DNA of 18,320 bases from JBLHLB01 sp047618505 (lineage in GTDB: Bacteria > Planctomycetota > UBA1135 > GCA-002686595): positions 1-18,320 of the forward strand of contig JBLHLB010000044.1 in assembly GCA_047618505.1 (NCBI GenBank). The letters are read 5' to 3'. Shown here piece by piece: positions 6,392 through 15,100 of this stretch. The notes below the pieces were generated by a model. It had not been told where the DNA came from. It ran no database searches and saw only the letters and a program-made list of their open reading frames with translations. Numbering within the stretch: position 1 is the first letter of the stretch; each line of letters starts with the position of its first letter. The position numbers were made by a program, and so were the translations under genes.

Positions 6392-7738
6392 TTGAACGTC
6401 GTTCTACAGCTCTTCCGCGTACCGGAGACTCGCAAGCGCCTCTTGAGCACCATGCTTCTGCTGGTGATCTATCGGCTTGGATTTCACGTGCCTATCCCGG
6501 GCCTGGATCCGAACTTCCTGCAGGATCTGTCTTCGACAGGCTCCAACGCTTTTGGTCTGCTCTCCGCCTTCACCGGTGGTGCACTCGGGAACACGGTGCT
6601 CTTCGCCCTAGGGATCATGCCCTACATCTCGGCGTCGATCATCTTCTCCGTGCTGGGCAAGGTTTCGCCCGCCATTGAGAATCTCCAGAAGGAAGGAGCT
6701 AGCGGCCAGAAGAAGATCAACCAATGGACGCGCATGTGCGTCGTTCCGATCAGCTTCATCCAGGCCATTCTGATCTGGTTCGGCTTCTTCCAGGACGCAC
6801 AGATCACTCAGAGCCGCGGCATCGGAATGATGACCGTAGTGATCCTCTCCCTGATGGGGGGGGCCTTCCTGGTGATGTGGATTGGCGAGTTGATTACCGA
6901 GTACGGCATCGGCAATGGCGCCTCTCTGATCATTATGGCGGGCATCATCTCGACCATGCCCGGCAGCCTAAGCCAGATCCTGCAGCAGCAGGACGACGCC
7001 TACAACACGATCCTGACCCTGGTCGCTATCTGGATCACGGTGGTGCTCTTCATTGTCTTCATCCAGAAGGCTGAGCGACGCATCCCGATTCAATATGCGC
7101 GTTTGGCCCGTGGACGTCGCGTCTACGGCGGCCAGCGGCACTACTTGCCCCTGAAGATCAACATGGCCGGCGTCATGCCGATCATCTTCGCCGGTGCACT
7201 GTTTGTGATCCCCAGCGTGGTCTTTAACGCGGTCGGTCTGGACGGCCTCGCGGCGGTCTTTAGCGATACCGACGGGTTTGTCTACATCACCCTGTATCTG
7301 GCCTTGGTCTTCGGCTTCTGCTTCTTCTGGAACAACCTGATGTTCCGCCCCGACGAGATCGCCGACAACCTGCGTGAGCACGGGTCTTTCGTCCCCGGCA
7401 TCCGTCCTGGACAACAGACGGCTAAGTACCTCAAGGGCATCCTGACTCGGATCACCTTGGCGGGCGCCATCTTCCTGGCTCTCATCGCTGTTCTGCCCAA
7501 CTTCATCACGGGTAACATCCCTGGATTGCAGGGCCAGCTGGCCTTCTTCCTGGGTGGAACCTCTGTGCTGATCGTTGTCGGTGTCGCCCTTGACGTGGTC
7601 GATCGACTCAACGCCGAGCTGGTGATGCGCAACTACGACGGTTTCATGAAGGGCAAGCCCACGGGAGGCAGCGGCCTCGGTGGCGCCGGTGGCACAGGCG
7701 CCGGTGGACAATCAGCTGGTTGGGCCAAGCGCAGCTAG
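6392..7738 (+). CDS. secY: Protein translocase subunit SecY
   Basis: SecY is the channel-forming subunit of the SecYEG translocon in the inner membrane. The 448-residue product has about ten hydrophobic segments. The first follows RVPETRKRLL; later ones include GNTVLFALGIMPYISASII, the TM5 region YGIGNGASLIIMAGIIS and the cytoplasmic loop RRIPIQYARLARG, which contacts ribosomes and SecA. The start is the TTG at 6392, because the conserved basic N-terminus begins there and the next ATG would cut into the first membrane segment. The C-terminal tail is unusually glycine-rich. Its place between rplO and adk is canonical. Confidence 0.97.
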   Translation: MNVVLQLFRVPETRKRLLSTMLLLVIYRLGFHVPIPGLDPNFLQDLSSTGSNAFGLLSAFTGGALGNTVLFALGIMPYISASIIFSVLGKVSPAIENLQKEGASGQKKINQWTRMCVVPISFIQAILIWFGFFQDAQITQSRGIGMMTVVILSLMGGAFLVMWIGELITEYGIGNGASLIIMAGIISTMPGSLSQILQQQDDAYNTILTLVAIWITVVLFIVFIQKAERRIPIQYARLARGRRVYGGQRHYLPLKINMAGVMPIIFAGALFVIPSVVFNAVGLDGLAAVFSDTDGFVYITLYLALVFGFCFFWNNLMFRPDEIADNLREHGSFVPGIRPGQQTAKYLKGILTRITLAGAIFLALIAVLPNFITGNIPGLQGQLAFFLGGTSVLIVVGVALDVVDRLNAELVMRNYDGFMKGKPTGGSGLGGAGGTGAGGQSAGWAKRS

Positions 7739-7758
7739 GTACGCCCAGCTTATTCACC

Positions 7759-8415
7759 ATGGAAACGCCCAAGATCATCGTGCTCCTCGGAGCACCTGGA
7801 GCCGGAAAAGGAACCCAGGCAGCACGTCTCAGCGCTGCCTGTGGGATTCCCCATGTCTCCACGGGCGATCTCTTCCGGGCTAACCTCAAGCAGGGGACTG
7901 CCCTGGGTGAGAAGGCACGGGGATTCATGGACCAAGGCCTCCTGGTACCTGATGAGCTCGTTCTGGACATGCTCTTTGACCGCGTTTCCGCCGAGGATTG
8001 CGCATCTGGGTATCTCCTAGACGGCTTTCCCCGTACCTTGCCCCAAGCCGAAGCCCTCGACGGGCGCCTCGGCGACGCAAGCGGAGTCCAGGCCGTAAAT
8101 CTGGAAGTTGAAGAAGAGACCATTGTTCTTCGCGCTAGTGGGCGGCTTCTTTGCCACGGATGCGATACCATCGCCCACCGAAAATTCAAGCCCCCCGCGA
8201 AAGAAGGGGTCTGCGACTTCTGCGGAGGCGAGCTCTATCAGCGCGATGACGACAAGCCCGATGTCGTGCGAGAGCGTCTTCGCGTATACCACGATCAAAC
8301 AGCACCTTTGGTGGGTTACTACCAGAGCAAGGGAATCCTGAGCGCCATCAACGGCGAGCGGACCCCCGATGAGGTTTTTGCCGACCTCGAGTCCCTCTGC
8401 CTAGAGGGCCACTAG
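7759..8415 (+). CDS. adk: Adenylate kinase, long form with zinc-type LID
   Basis: Adenylate kinase converts ATP plus AMP to two ADP in the cytosol. The 218-residue product has the P-loop GAPGAGKGT (11-19), the AMP-binding region STGDLFRANLKQGT, and DGFPRT (88-93). The LID domain carries Cys132, Cys135, Cys152 and Cys155, the four-cysteine zinc site found in Gram-positive and many other bacterial enzymes but absent in E. coli. The ATG at 7759 is preferred; an upstream in-frame TTG at 7720 would overlap secY and add unconserved residues. infA follows after 2 nt. A map gene, common here, is absent. Confidence 0.97.
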   Translation: METPKIIVLLGAPGAGKGTQAARLSAACGIPHVSTGDLFRANLKQGTALGEKARGFMDQGLLVPDELVLDMLFDRVSAEDCASGYLLDGFPRTLPQAEALDGRLGDASGVQAVNLEVEEETIVLRASGRLLCHGCDTIAHRKFKPPAKEGVCDFCGGELYQRDDDKPDVVRERLRVYHDQTAPLVGYYQSKGILSAINGERTPDEVFADLESLCLEGH

Positions 8416-8417
8416 TT

Positions 8418-8657
8418 ATGGCGAAGGAAGAACCCATCACAGTCGAAGCGATCGTCACCGAATCGCTCCCCAACGCCCGCTTCCGCGCGAAGTTGGAGTC
8501 GGGTCATGTGATCCTAGCCCACGTCAGCGGGAAGATGAGGATGCACTACATCAAGATCCTTCCCGGTGACAAGATCACCGTAGAGATGTCGCCCTACGAT
8601 TTGACCAAAGGCCGCATCGTCTATCGCGGCGACCGCAAACGGAGAAACAACCGATGA
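8418..8657 (+). CDS. infA: Translation initiation factor IF-1
   Basis: IF-1 binds the 30S A site during initiation. The 79-residue OB-fold protein has KEEPITVEAIVTESLPNARF, then HVILAHVSGKMRMHYIKILPGD and KITVEMSPYDLTKGRIVYR, all matching IF-1, with a short basic tail. The ATG at 8418 follows AGAGGG (8402-8407), which overlaps the adk end, so coupling with adk is likely. Its stop overlaps the rpmJ start (ATGA). Confidence 0.97.
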   Translation: MAKEEPITVEAIVTESLPNARFRAKLESGHVILAHVSGKMRMHYIKILPGDKITVEMSPYDLTKGRIVYRGDRKRRNNR

Positions 8658-8773
8658 AGGTTCGAAGCAGCGTCCGACGCATGTGCATGCACTGCAAGAT
8701 CGTCAAGCGTCGTGGAGTAGTCCGCGTCATTTGCAAGGCTGATCCCACCCACAAGCAGCGTCAGGGCCGTTAG
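8654..8773 (+). CDS. rpmJ: 50S ribosomal protein L36 (zinc form)
   Basis: L36 is the smallest 50S protein. The 39-residue product, MKVRSSVRRMCMHCKIVKRR followed by GVVRVICKADPTHKQRQGR, has the zinc ribbon Cys11, Cys14, Cys27 and His33 (CxxC-x12-C-x5-H), so it is the zinc-dependent form. The ATG overlaps the infA stop by 4 nt (ATGA), implying coupled translation. Position between infA and rpsM is canonical. Confidence 0.96.
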   Translation: MKVRSSVRRMCMHCKIVKRRGVVRVICKADPTHKQRQGR

Positions 8774-8835
8774 GCCCTAGCTGTCCCCTTAGAGTCCAAA
8801 TTCAGCCTGGTTCGACCAGACGACGGAGACCCACG

Positions 8836-9219
8836 ATGCCCCGCGTAATTGGCGTAGACATCCCCAATAACAAGCGCCTTGAGATTTCGTTGACCTACAT
8901 CTTCGGTGTAGGGCGCGTCACGGCCTTGAAGATCTGTGCTTCCCTTAAACTCGATCCCGGCATGCGTGCCTCGGATTTGACGGAGGAGCAGGTCCAGAAC
9001 CTCGCGGTGTATGTCCAAAAGACCTATCAGGTCGAGGGCAACCTACGCCGCACGATTGCCAGCAACATCAGTCGCCTACGCGACATCGGTTGCTACCGCG
9101 GGCTTCGCCACAGGCGCGGCCTCCCGGTCCGTGGGCAACGCACACGTACCAACGCACGTTCACGTAAGGGTCCGAAGAAGACCGTTGCCGGTAAGAAGTC
9201 CGTCAAGGGCATGAAGTAG
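8836..9219 (+). CDS. rpsM: 30S ribosomal protein S13
   Basis: S13 is in the 30S head; it bridges to the 50S and contacts P-site tRNA through its basic tail. The 127-residue product opens MPRVIGVDIPNNKRLEISLT and has YIFGVGRVTALKIC (helix-two-turn-helix region). It ends with CYRGLRHRRGLPVRGQRTRT and a lysine-rich tail containing KGPKKTVAGKK. The ATG at 8836 is supported by GGAGA (8825-8829) at 6-nt spacing. This is the first gene of the alpha-operon block. Confidence 0.98.
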   Translation: MPRVIGVDIPNNKRLEISLTYIFGVGRVTALKICASLKLDPGMRASDLTEEQVQNLAVYVQKTYQVEGNLRRTIASNISRLRDIGCYRGLRHRRGLPVRGQRTRTNARSRKGPKKTVAGKKSVKGMK

Positions 9220-9425
9220 CACGGCGGGGCAGTAGCACTGCACTGCAGGACCTCTGCACTGGTTGGCCCTTGGTCTTCCAGCGCTGGTCTCCTCATGCAG
9301 GACTTCTTCTGCCCGCACCTAGAGCTTCAGTTCGCACCCCGTTCGCATACAAAGAACCCCACTCCCGCCGCTCGCCCATTGGAGGGCACTTGGCGGGAAG
9401 CAAAGCACCCAATCGTTCGCCTGTT
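9220..9425 (+). other. rpsM-rpsK spacer, no gene recognised
   Basis: This 206-nt gap is long for a junction that is usually tight. An in-frame extension of rpsK runs through part of it, but the encoded residues resemble no S11 N-terminus. A weak GCAGT/ACTGC stem-loop lies near 9230-9242. No Shine-Dalgarno site precedes the rpsK ATG. I see no promoter that I would defend. Confidence 0.5.
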
Positions 9426-9806
9426 ATGGCTAAGACCACAAAGCGCAAGGTCAAGAAGAGCGTCGCCCGTGGCATCGTCCACATCAAGGCGACGTTCAAC
9501 AACACCCACATCACGATCACCTCACCCACGGGAGACACTGTCTCCTGGGGCGCTGCTGGTGCCGTTGGCTTCAAAGGAACTCGTAAGAGCACTCCCTATG
9601 CCGCCCAACGTGCTAGCGAGCGCGCCGCCACCGGTGCCGTACGTCACGGCATGAAGGAGGTCATCGTGCGCATCAAAGGAGTTGGCTCCGGCCGTGAGTC
9701 AGCCATCCGCGCCTTGGCCAATGCAGGCCTGCGTGTTACGTCCATCGAGGATGTCACCCCGCTTCCGCACAACGGTTGTCGCGCCCGCAAGCGCCGTCGC
9801 GTCTAG
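9426..9806 (+). CDS. rpsK: 30S ribosomal protein S11
   Basis: S11 forms part of the 30S platform and the mRNA exit channel. The 126-residue product has a short lysine-rich start (MAKTTKRKVKKSVARG), then VHIKATFNNTHITITSPTGD, VSWGAAGAVGFKGTRKSTPY and the C-terminal signature ITSIEDVTPLPHNGCR-like motif (here VTSIEDVTPLPHNGCRARKR). The ATG at 9426 gives the standard length; longer in-frame starts back to 9270 are rejected. rpsD begins 20 nt downstream. Confidence 0.97.
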   Translation: MAKTTKRKVKKSVARGIVHIKATFNNTHITITSPTGDTVSWGAAGAVGFKGTRKSTPYAAQRASERAATGAVRHGMKEVIVRIKGVGSGRESAIRALANAGLRVTSIEDVTPLPHNGCRARKRRRV

Positions 9807-9826
9807 ACCAGGCGCCCCCAAATATC

Positions 9827-10453
9827 ATGGCACGTTACATCGACAACAAGTGCAAGCTTTGCCGTCGGGAAGGCATGAAGCTCTTCCTGAAAGGGCAGCG
9901 CTGCTTCACCGACAAATGCGCACTCTCCCGGCGAGATTACCCGCCCGGAGTTCACGCTCAGCGACGCTCCAAGGTGACTGACTACGGTCTTCACTTGCGC
10001 GAGAAGCAGAAGCTAAAGCGCATCTACGGGGTGCTTGAGAAGCAATTCCGCCTCTACTTCAAGACGGCGGAGAGAATGCGCGGTAACACCGGCGAGATCC
10101 TGCTCTCCCTTCTGGAGCGTCGGCTCGACAACGTGGTTGTGGCCAGTGGCTTTGCCCAGTCCCGTAACCACGCCCGCCAAATGATCAACCACGGTCACTT
10201 CCGTGTGAACGGCCGCAAGGTGGACATCGTGTCCTACCGGGTTCGCCCGGGCGACAAAGTCACTCCTGCAGAGCGCGAGAAGACTAAGAAGCTCGTGACT
10301 GAAGCGGTTGAAATCAACAAGTCCCAGGTGGTCCCCGATTGGCTCAAAGTCACAGGGGAAAACATGGAGACAGAGGTCCTATCCATTCCGCGGCGCGAGC
10401 ACGTGCCGCACCCGATCCAAGAACAGCTGATCATCGAACTCTGCTCTAAGTAG
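9827..10453 (+). CDS. rpsD: 30S ribosomal protein S4, zinc-binding form
   Basis: S4 initiates 30S assembly, binding the 16S 5' domain; in E. coli it autoregulates the alpha operon. The 208-residue product has an N-terminal zinc site, Cys9, Cys12, Cys26 and Cys31 (C-x2-C-x13-C-x4-C). It then has RRSKVTDYGLHLREKQKLKR and the S4 RNA-binding domain (LLERRLDNVVVASGFAQSRN, ARQMINHGHFRVNGRKV). The ATG at 9827 gives MARYIDNKCKLCRR; an upstream in-frame start at 9776 lies within rpsK and is rejected. No Shine-Dalgarno site is visible, and a run of five C (9815-9819) lies 7 nt upstream. Confidence 0.97.
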   Translation: MARYIDNKCKLCRREGMKLFLKGQRCFTDKCALSRRDYPPGVHAQRRSKVTDYGLHLREKQKLKRIYGVLEKQFRLYFKTAERMRGNTGEILLSLLERRLDNVVVASGFAQSRNHARQMINHGHFRVNGRKVDIVSYRVRPGDKVTPAEREKTKKLVTEAVEINKSQVVPDWLKVTGENMETEVLSIPRREHVPHPIQEQLIIELCSK

Positions 10454-10473
10454 AGTTGATAAGGAACTGCTCC

Positions 10474-11478
10474 ATGAGGATTCGTTGGCGAAATTTCGAG
10501 CTGCCCAGCAAGGTCGTTGCAGACAAGAACTCCGGTTCTGAGAGCAACTACGGGCGCTTTACGATCGAACCGTTTGAACGTGGCTTCGGCCACACAATCG
10601 GGAACGGCCTGCGTCGCGTCCTGCTCTCGTCTATCGAGGGCACGGCCGTGACGGCAGTTCGGATTGAAGGAGCGGACCATGAGTTCGCTTCTATCGAGGG
10701 CGTCTATGAAGACGTCACCGATATCATTCTGAACATCAAACGATTGCGTATTCAGTACCACGGCAATGATCCGATCATTTGTCGCATCGAGAAGGAGGGC
10801 AAGGGGCCGGTCACCGGCGACGATGTCTTCTGCGCGGGGGATGCTGAGGTTGCCAACAAGGACCTCGTCATCTGCAACCTGAGCTTGGATCGATCCCTTT
10901 CGATCGAGCTCGAGGTTTCCAAAGGTCGCGGGTACATCCCGGCCGAGGAAAACTGCTCCGATGATCACCCGCACGGGACCATCCCGGTCGACTCCGTTTA
11001 CTCGCCTGTACACCGCGTTCGCTACGCTATTGAAGCGACGCGCGTTGGCAAGTTCACGAACTACGATCGCCTGGTACTGGAACTCTGGACCGATGGAACC
11101 ATCACCCCAGAGCTTGCGCTGACCCAAGCTGCGAAGATCTATCGCAAGCACCTGAACCCCTTCGTCCTGTTTGATCCAGCCACCGGCGATCTGCCGATGG
11201 TGGGGGATCCCTCAGAGTCGGAGTTCAACCAGAAGAACCGTGAGGACGACGAGCTTCAGAAGCTCCTCGACCGTCCGATCTCCGACTTGGAGCTCTCGGT
11301 CCGCGCACGGAACTGCCTGGACAGTGCGAACCTTCAGATCATGCGCGATCTCGTCTCTATGAGTGAGAACGAGGTCATGAAGCTGAAGAACCTTGGCAAG
11401 ACAAGCCTGACCGAGATCAAGAGTCGTCTGACTGAAAAAGGCCTCTCCCTCGGAATGCTCAGCACCGCCAACAGCTAG
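10474..11478 (+). CDS. rpoA: DNA-directed RNA polymerase subunit alpha
   Basis: The alpha dimer nucleates RNA polymerase assembly and contacts UP elements and activators. The 334-residue product has the N-terminal domain with FTIEPFERGFGHTIGNGLRR and VLLSSIEGTAVT, then EGVYEDVTDIILNIKRLRI. A linker follows, then the C-terminal domain from about residue 258 with LELSVRARNCLDSANLQIM and LKNLGKTSLTEIKSRLTEKG. The arginine of VRARNC corresponds to the DNA-binding Arg265 of E. coli. The ATG at 10474 has AAGGA (10461-10465) at 8-nt spacing, so a start at 10456 is less likely. MRIRWRNFELPS resembles planctomycete RpoA. Confidence 0.98.
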   Translation: MRIRWRNFELPSKVVADKNSGSESNYGRFTIEPFERGFGHTIGNGLRRVLLSSIEGTAVTAVRIEGADHEFASIEGVYEDVTDIILNIKRLRIQYHGNDPIICRIEKEGKGPVTGDDVFCAGDAEVANKDLVICNLSLDRSLSIELEVSKGRGYIPAEENCSDDHPHGTIPVDSVYSPVHRVRYAIEATRVGKFTNYDRLVLELWTDGTITPELALTQAAKIYRKHLNPFVLFDPATGDLPMVGDPSESEFNQKNREDDELQKLLDRPISDLELSVRARNCLDSANLQIMRDLVSMSENEVMKLKNLGKTSLTEIKSRLTEKGLSLGMLSTANS

Positions 11479-11496
11479 ACCATCACACCAACTGTG

Positions 11497-11528
11497 GGCC
11501 GCGTTCCTCCTAAGGGGGAGCAGCGGCC
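11497..11528 (+). other. Hairpin between rpoA and rplQ
   Basis: GGCCGC (11497-11502) pairs with GCGGCC (11523-11528), with a shorter inner CTCC/GGAG pairing. A few T residues follow but there is no clean T run, so full termination is doubtful. It could set the relative amount of rplQ mRNA or act as a processing site. Confidence 0.5.
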
Positions 11529-11583
11529 TGCTTGATCACACCTGGCCCGCGTTGGGCCGCGAAGAGGACTAAAGGAACACACG

Positions 11584-11973
11584 ATGCGACACCGCGTAGC
11601 TGGAAAAAAGCTCGGCCGCACCACGAGCCACCGGATCGCCATGACCCGGAACATGACGAATTCGCTCATCCTGCACGAGCGGATCATCACGACGGTTCAG
11701 AAGGCGAAGGCTATCAAGCCCTTTGTTGAGAAGCTGGTGACCTTGAGCAAGGACGCTAGTCAACATAACCGTCGCCGCGCCTTCTCAAAGTTGCGCGACA
11801 AGGACATGACCGCGAAGCTGTTCGACGTGCTCGGACCGCGCTTCCTGGATCGTCCCGGTGGTTACTGCCGCGTCCTCAAGCTTTCCAAGCCGCGCCTCGG
11901 CGATAACGGAACGCGTGCCATCCTTGAGTTCGTCGAGCGCACGCCCAAGGAAGAAAAGGTCGCTGCCGAGTAG
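11584..11973 (+). CDS. rplQ: 50S ribosomal protein L17
   Basis: L17 sits near the polypeptide exit tunnel. The 129-residue product begins MRHRVAGKKLGRTTSHRIAM, has TNSLILHERIITTVQKAKAI and the KPFVEKLVTLSK segment, and ends with RVLKLSKPRLGDNGTRAILE before FVERTP, all standard L17 motifs. The ATG at 11584 has AAAGGAA (11571-11577) at good spacing. It is the last gene of the ribosomal cluster, and strong hairpins lie about 75-140 nt beyond its stop. Confidence 0.98.
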   Translation: MRHRVAGKKLGRTTSHRIAMTRNMTNSLILHERIITTVQKAKAIKPFVEKLVTLSKDASQHNRRRAFSKLRDKDMTAKLFDVLGPRFLDRPGGYCRVLKLSKPRLGDNGTRAILEFVERTPKEEKVAAE

Positions 11974-12046
11974 CGCTACTTGGGACCTGGGTCGCCTTCC
12001 GCTTGGACGGTGACGAAAGCAGGCCCCTGCAGTTTCGCTTCGAATA

Positions 12047-12116
12047 CCCCGCTCTATTTTGCGGGGAGCAGACTCACGAAGCCCAGGCCCTTGGCATGTC
12101 CAAGGGCCTGGGCTTC
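12047..12116. terminator. Convergent terminator region, rplQ/dnaE
   Basis: Two stem-loops occur here. The first is CCCCGC (12047-12052) with GCGGGG (12061-12066) around TCTATTTT. The second is a perfect 17-bp stem, GAAGCCCAGGCCCTTGG (12078-12094) with its complement at 12100-12116 and a 5-nt CATGT loop. On the + strand it is followed by TCTTATGTCT, which is only moderately T-rich; on the - strand no T run follows. The location between convergent genes makes a terminator role likely, perhaps serving both strands. Confidence 0.75.
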
Positions 12117-12184
12117 TCTTATGTCTGCTGCTAGGGCACCGATAGGTGTTATGCGGCCGTGGTGGGCGTGATGCGTTAGCGGCC

Positions 12185-15100
12185 CTAGACCCGGCCGAGT
12201 CGCGCGCGCCCGGGTCCCAGCAAACGCTCCACGCCCTGGGCCAGCTCGGCGGTGATCTTGACCCTGTGACGCTCGCCGGCGCGCACGCGGCGCAGGTGAC
12301 CGTCTGCGCCTTCGATCTCCAGGAAGAGCCTGTTGTTCCCGCTGCTCGCGGAGAGAATCGTCGAGAGTTCACTGACCTTGTCATGGTCGTGGGCCTGCAG
12401 CTGAATCACCAGCCCTCCCTTGAAGGCGATCAGGGCTTTTTCGAGGTTCATGACCTCGTCCAGAAGCAGGCCCGTCTGAGTGGACTCGTCGTCGACTGAT
12501 CGCTCCTCGAGTTTGCCCCGGATGATCACGATGCTGTCGTTCACAAGGAGCTCTTGATTCTCCTCATAGGTGCGCGGGAAACAGGTGACGTTCACTCCGC
12601 CCTGGAGATCTTCCAGGCGGAAGCGAGCCATCTTCTTGCCCTTGCGCGTCACGGCGACCTTGAGGTTCACGATCAACCCGCCCAGGGTGATCTCGGAACC
12701 CCCAGCCAGATTGACGAGGTCGCGTGTGTTGGTTGTTGAAAGAATCGAAAACAATCCGGCCCGCTCTTCCAGTGGATGCCCGGAAATATAGAAGCCCAGG
12801 ACACTGTGCTCCAACCGCAGGGCGTCCATTTTAGGGATGTCCTTGGCCGGATTAATGCCGTCGTCTTGGGACTCGCTGTCAGCGGCCGGCTCGGGTTCGC
12901 CGAACATGCCCAGTTGGCCTGCCTTGCGATCCACGGCCGCACGGGTTCCGTCGGCCATGGCGTGTTCCAGGGCCGCTAGGACAGCACCTCGGTTGTGCCC
13001 CAGTGAATCGAAGCAGCCCGCCTTAATCAGCGCTTCCCAGCAGGTCTTGCCGACCTGTTGCGGGTCGATCTCCCCGCACAGGGCATGCAAGGTCGGGCGC
13101 TTATCCTCGGCTTGGAACTCCGCGCGTTTGGCCACGATGGTCTCCACGGCCTTCTGCCCGGTTCCCTTGATGGCGCCCAGCCCAAAGCGAATGTTTCCCT
13201 CCTCGGGGGTGAACTCCCACTCGGAGGTTGTTATGTCCGGCGGCAGAACAAAAATCTCCGAGAGCCGCGCGTCGTCTACAAAGCCCTTGATCTTGTCGCT
13301 GTCGTGCATCTCGCAGGACATGTTGCCTGCCAGGAACGCGACGCGGTGATGGGCCTTGAGCCAGGCCGTCCGCCAGGTGATCAGGGCATAGGCAGTCGAG
13401 TGCGACTTGTTGAAGCCGTAGCCACCGAACTTGACGATGTTGTCCCAGACTTCCTGGGCAATGGGGCGCGCACACCCGTTCGACTCTGCGCCGTCGAGGA
13501 ACTCCTCAGAGAACTTCTCCATGATCTCTGGCTTCTTCTTACCCATCGCCTTGCGGAGGTTGTCCGCGGTGTTGAGCGAGAAGTTGGCCAGGATGTTGGA
13601 GATCAGCATGACCTGTTCCTGGTAGACGATGCACCCGTAGGTGTCTCCCAGGATCTCCGTCAGGCTGTCGTGGGGGTATTCGATCTCCTCCAGGCCATGC
13701 TTGCGACGGATGAACATCTCGTCCATGCCCGACTCGAGCGGGCCCGGGCGATAGAGGGCCAACACAGCGATCAGGTCTTCAAAACAGTCGGGCTTCAGTC
13801 GACCTAGCAGCTTGCGCATACCCTCGGATTCCAACTGGAACACGCCCAGGGTGTCCCCGCGGTTCAGCAGCTTGAAGGTCTTTGCATCCGTGATCGGAAT
13901 CTCTTCGGGGTCCGGCGCATCGCCGCCCTGGCGCGTGATGTTGTCCAGGGTGCGATCAATGATCGTCAGGGTGCGCAGCCCCAGGTAGTCCATCTTGAGC
14001 AGGCCCAGCTCCTCAAGTTGCGGCCCCGGGAACTGGGTGACGACGTCCTTGCCCTTGACCGTGCAGAGAGGAACGTAGTTGTCGATCGGCTTGTCGGCGA
14101 TAACAACGCCGGCGGCGTGCACAGAGAGGTGCCGCGCCATGCCGTCAAGCTTGCGCGAGAACTTGAACAGATCGTCGTAGGCCTCATTCTCGGCCGCGGC
14201 CATTAGGTCCTTGTCCGTGTCGAGCGCCTTACCCAGTGAGGGGGCGCCGGGACCAGAGGGGATCAGCTTGGCAATGCGATCTATTTCCCCAAGGGGAATA
14301 TCCAAGACGCGCCCAACGTCCCGCACTACCGAGCGCGAAGCCATGGTGGCAAAGGTCCCGATCTGCGCCACATGGTCGTCACCGTAGCGCTCGCGCGTGT
14401 ACTGCATCACGCGCTCGCGGCCCTCCTTGCAGAAATCGATGTCGATATCGGGCATCGACACACGTGCGCTATTGAGGAAACGTTCAAAGAGCAGGTCGTA
14501 CTTGAGGGGGCAAACGCGCGTGATGTCGAGGGCGTAGGCCACCAGGGACCCCGCGGCTGAACCACGGCCCGGGCCGACGGAAATGCCGTGTTCGCGGGCC
14601 CACTTGATTAGGTCCCAAACGATCAGGAAGTACGACACGAAGCCCATCTCGCGGATGATGCCGACCTCATAAGTCAGGCGCTCGTGGGCCTTTGCACGTT
14701 GATCGGCGGGGTAGCGCTTATCAATGCCTTCGCGGCACAGGCGGTCGAAGAGTTCGTCGGGCGTCTCATCCGAGTCGGGCGTGAACACCGGCAGGTGGTA
14801 GTTGTTGAACTCGATCTCCAGATCGATCTGGTCCGCCACATCCATGGTCGTCTTCACTGTCTCGGGGAGATCCCGAAAAGTGTGCGCCATCTCCTTGCCC
14901 GTGGTGAAGAAGAGCGTATCCGTGTCCATCCTCCAGCGCGTTTCATCATCGCGCTTAGCCCCCGTGTTGATGCAAAGCAGCACGTCCTGCGTTTGGCAAT
15001 CCTCGTGGCGCAGGTAATGGATGTCGTTGGTCGCAACCAGGGGGATGTTCGTCTTCTTGTGGAGGTCGACCAGGGCCTCGTTGACTGTGGCCTGGATGTC

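Noticed and set aside
7720..7758. TTG start for adk within the secY end
   Set aside because: The ATG at 7759 places the P-loop at the standard distance; the added residues are unconserved.
9270..9425. 52-residue N-terminal extension of S11
   Set aside because: The residues do not match S11, and the ATG at 9426 gives the family length.
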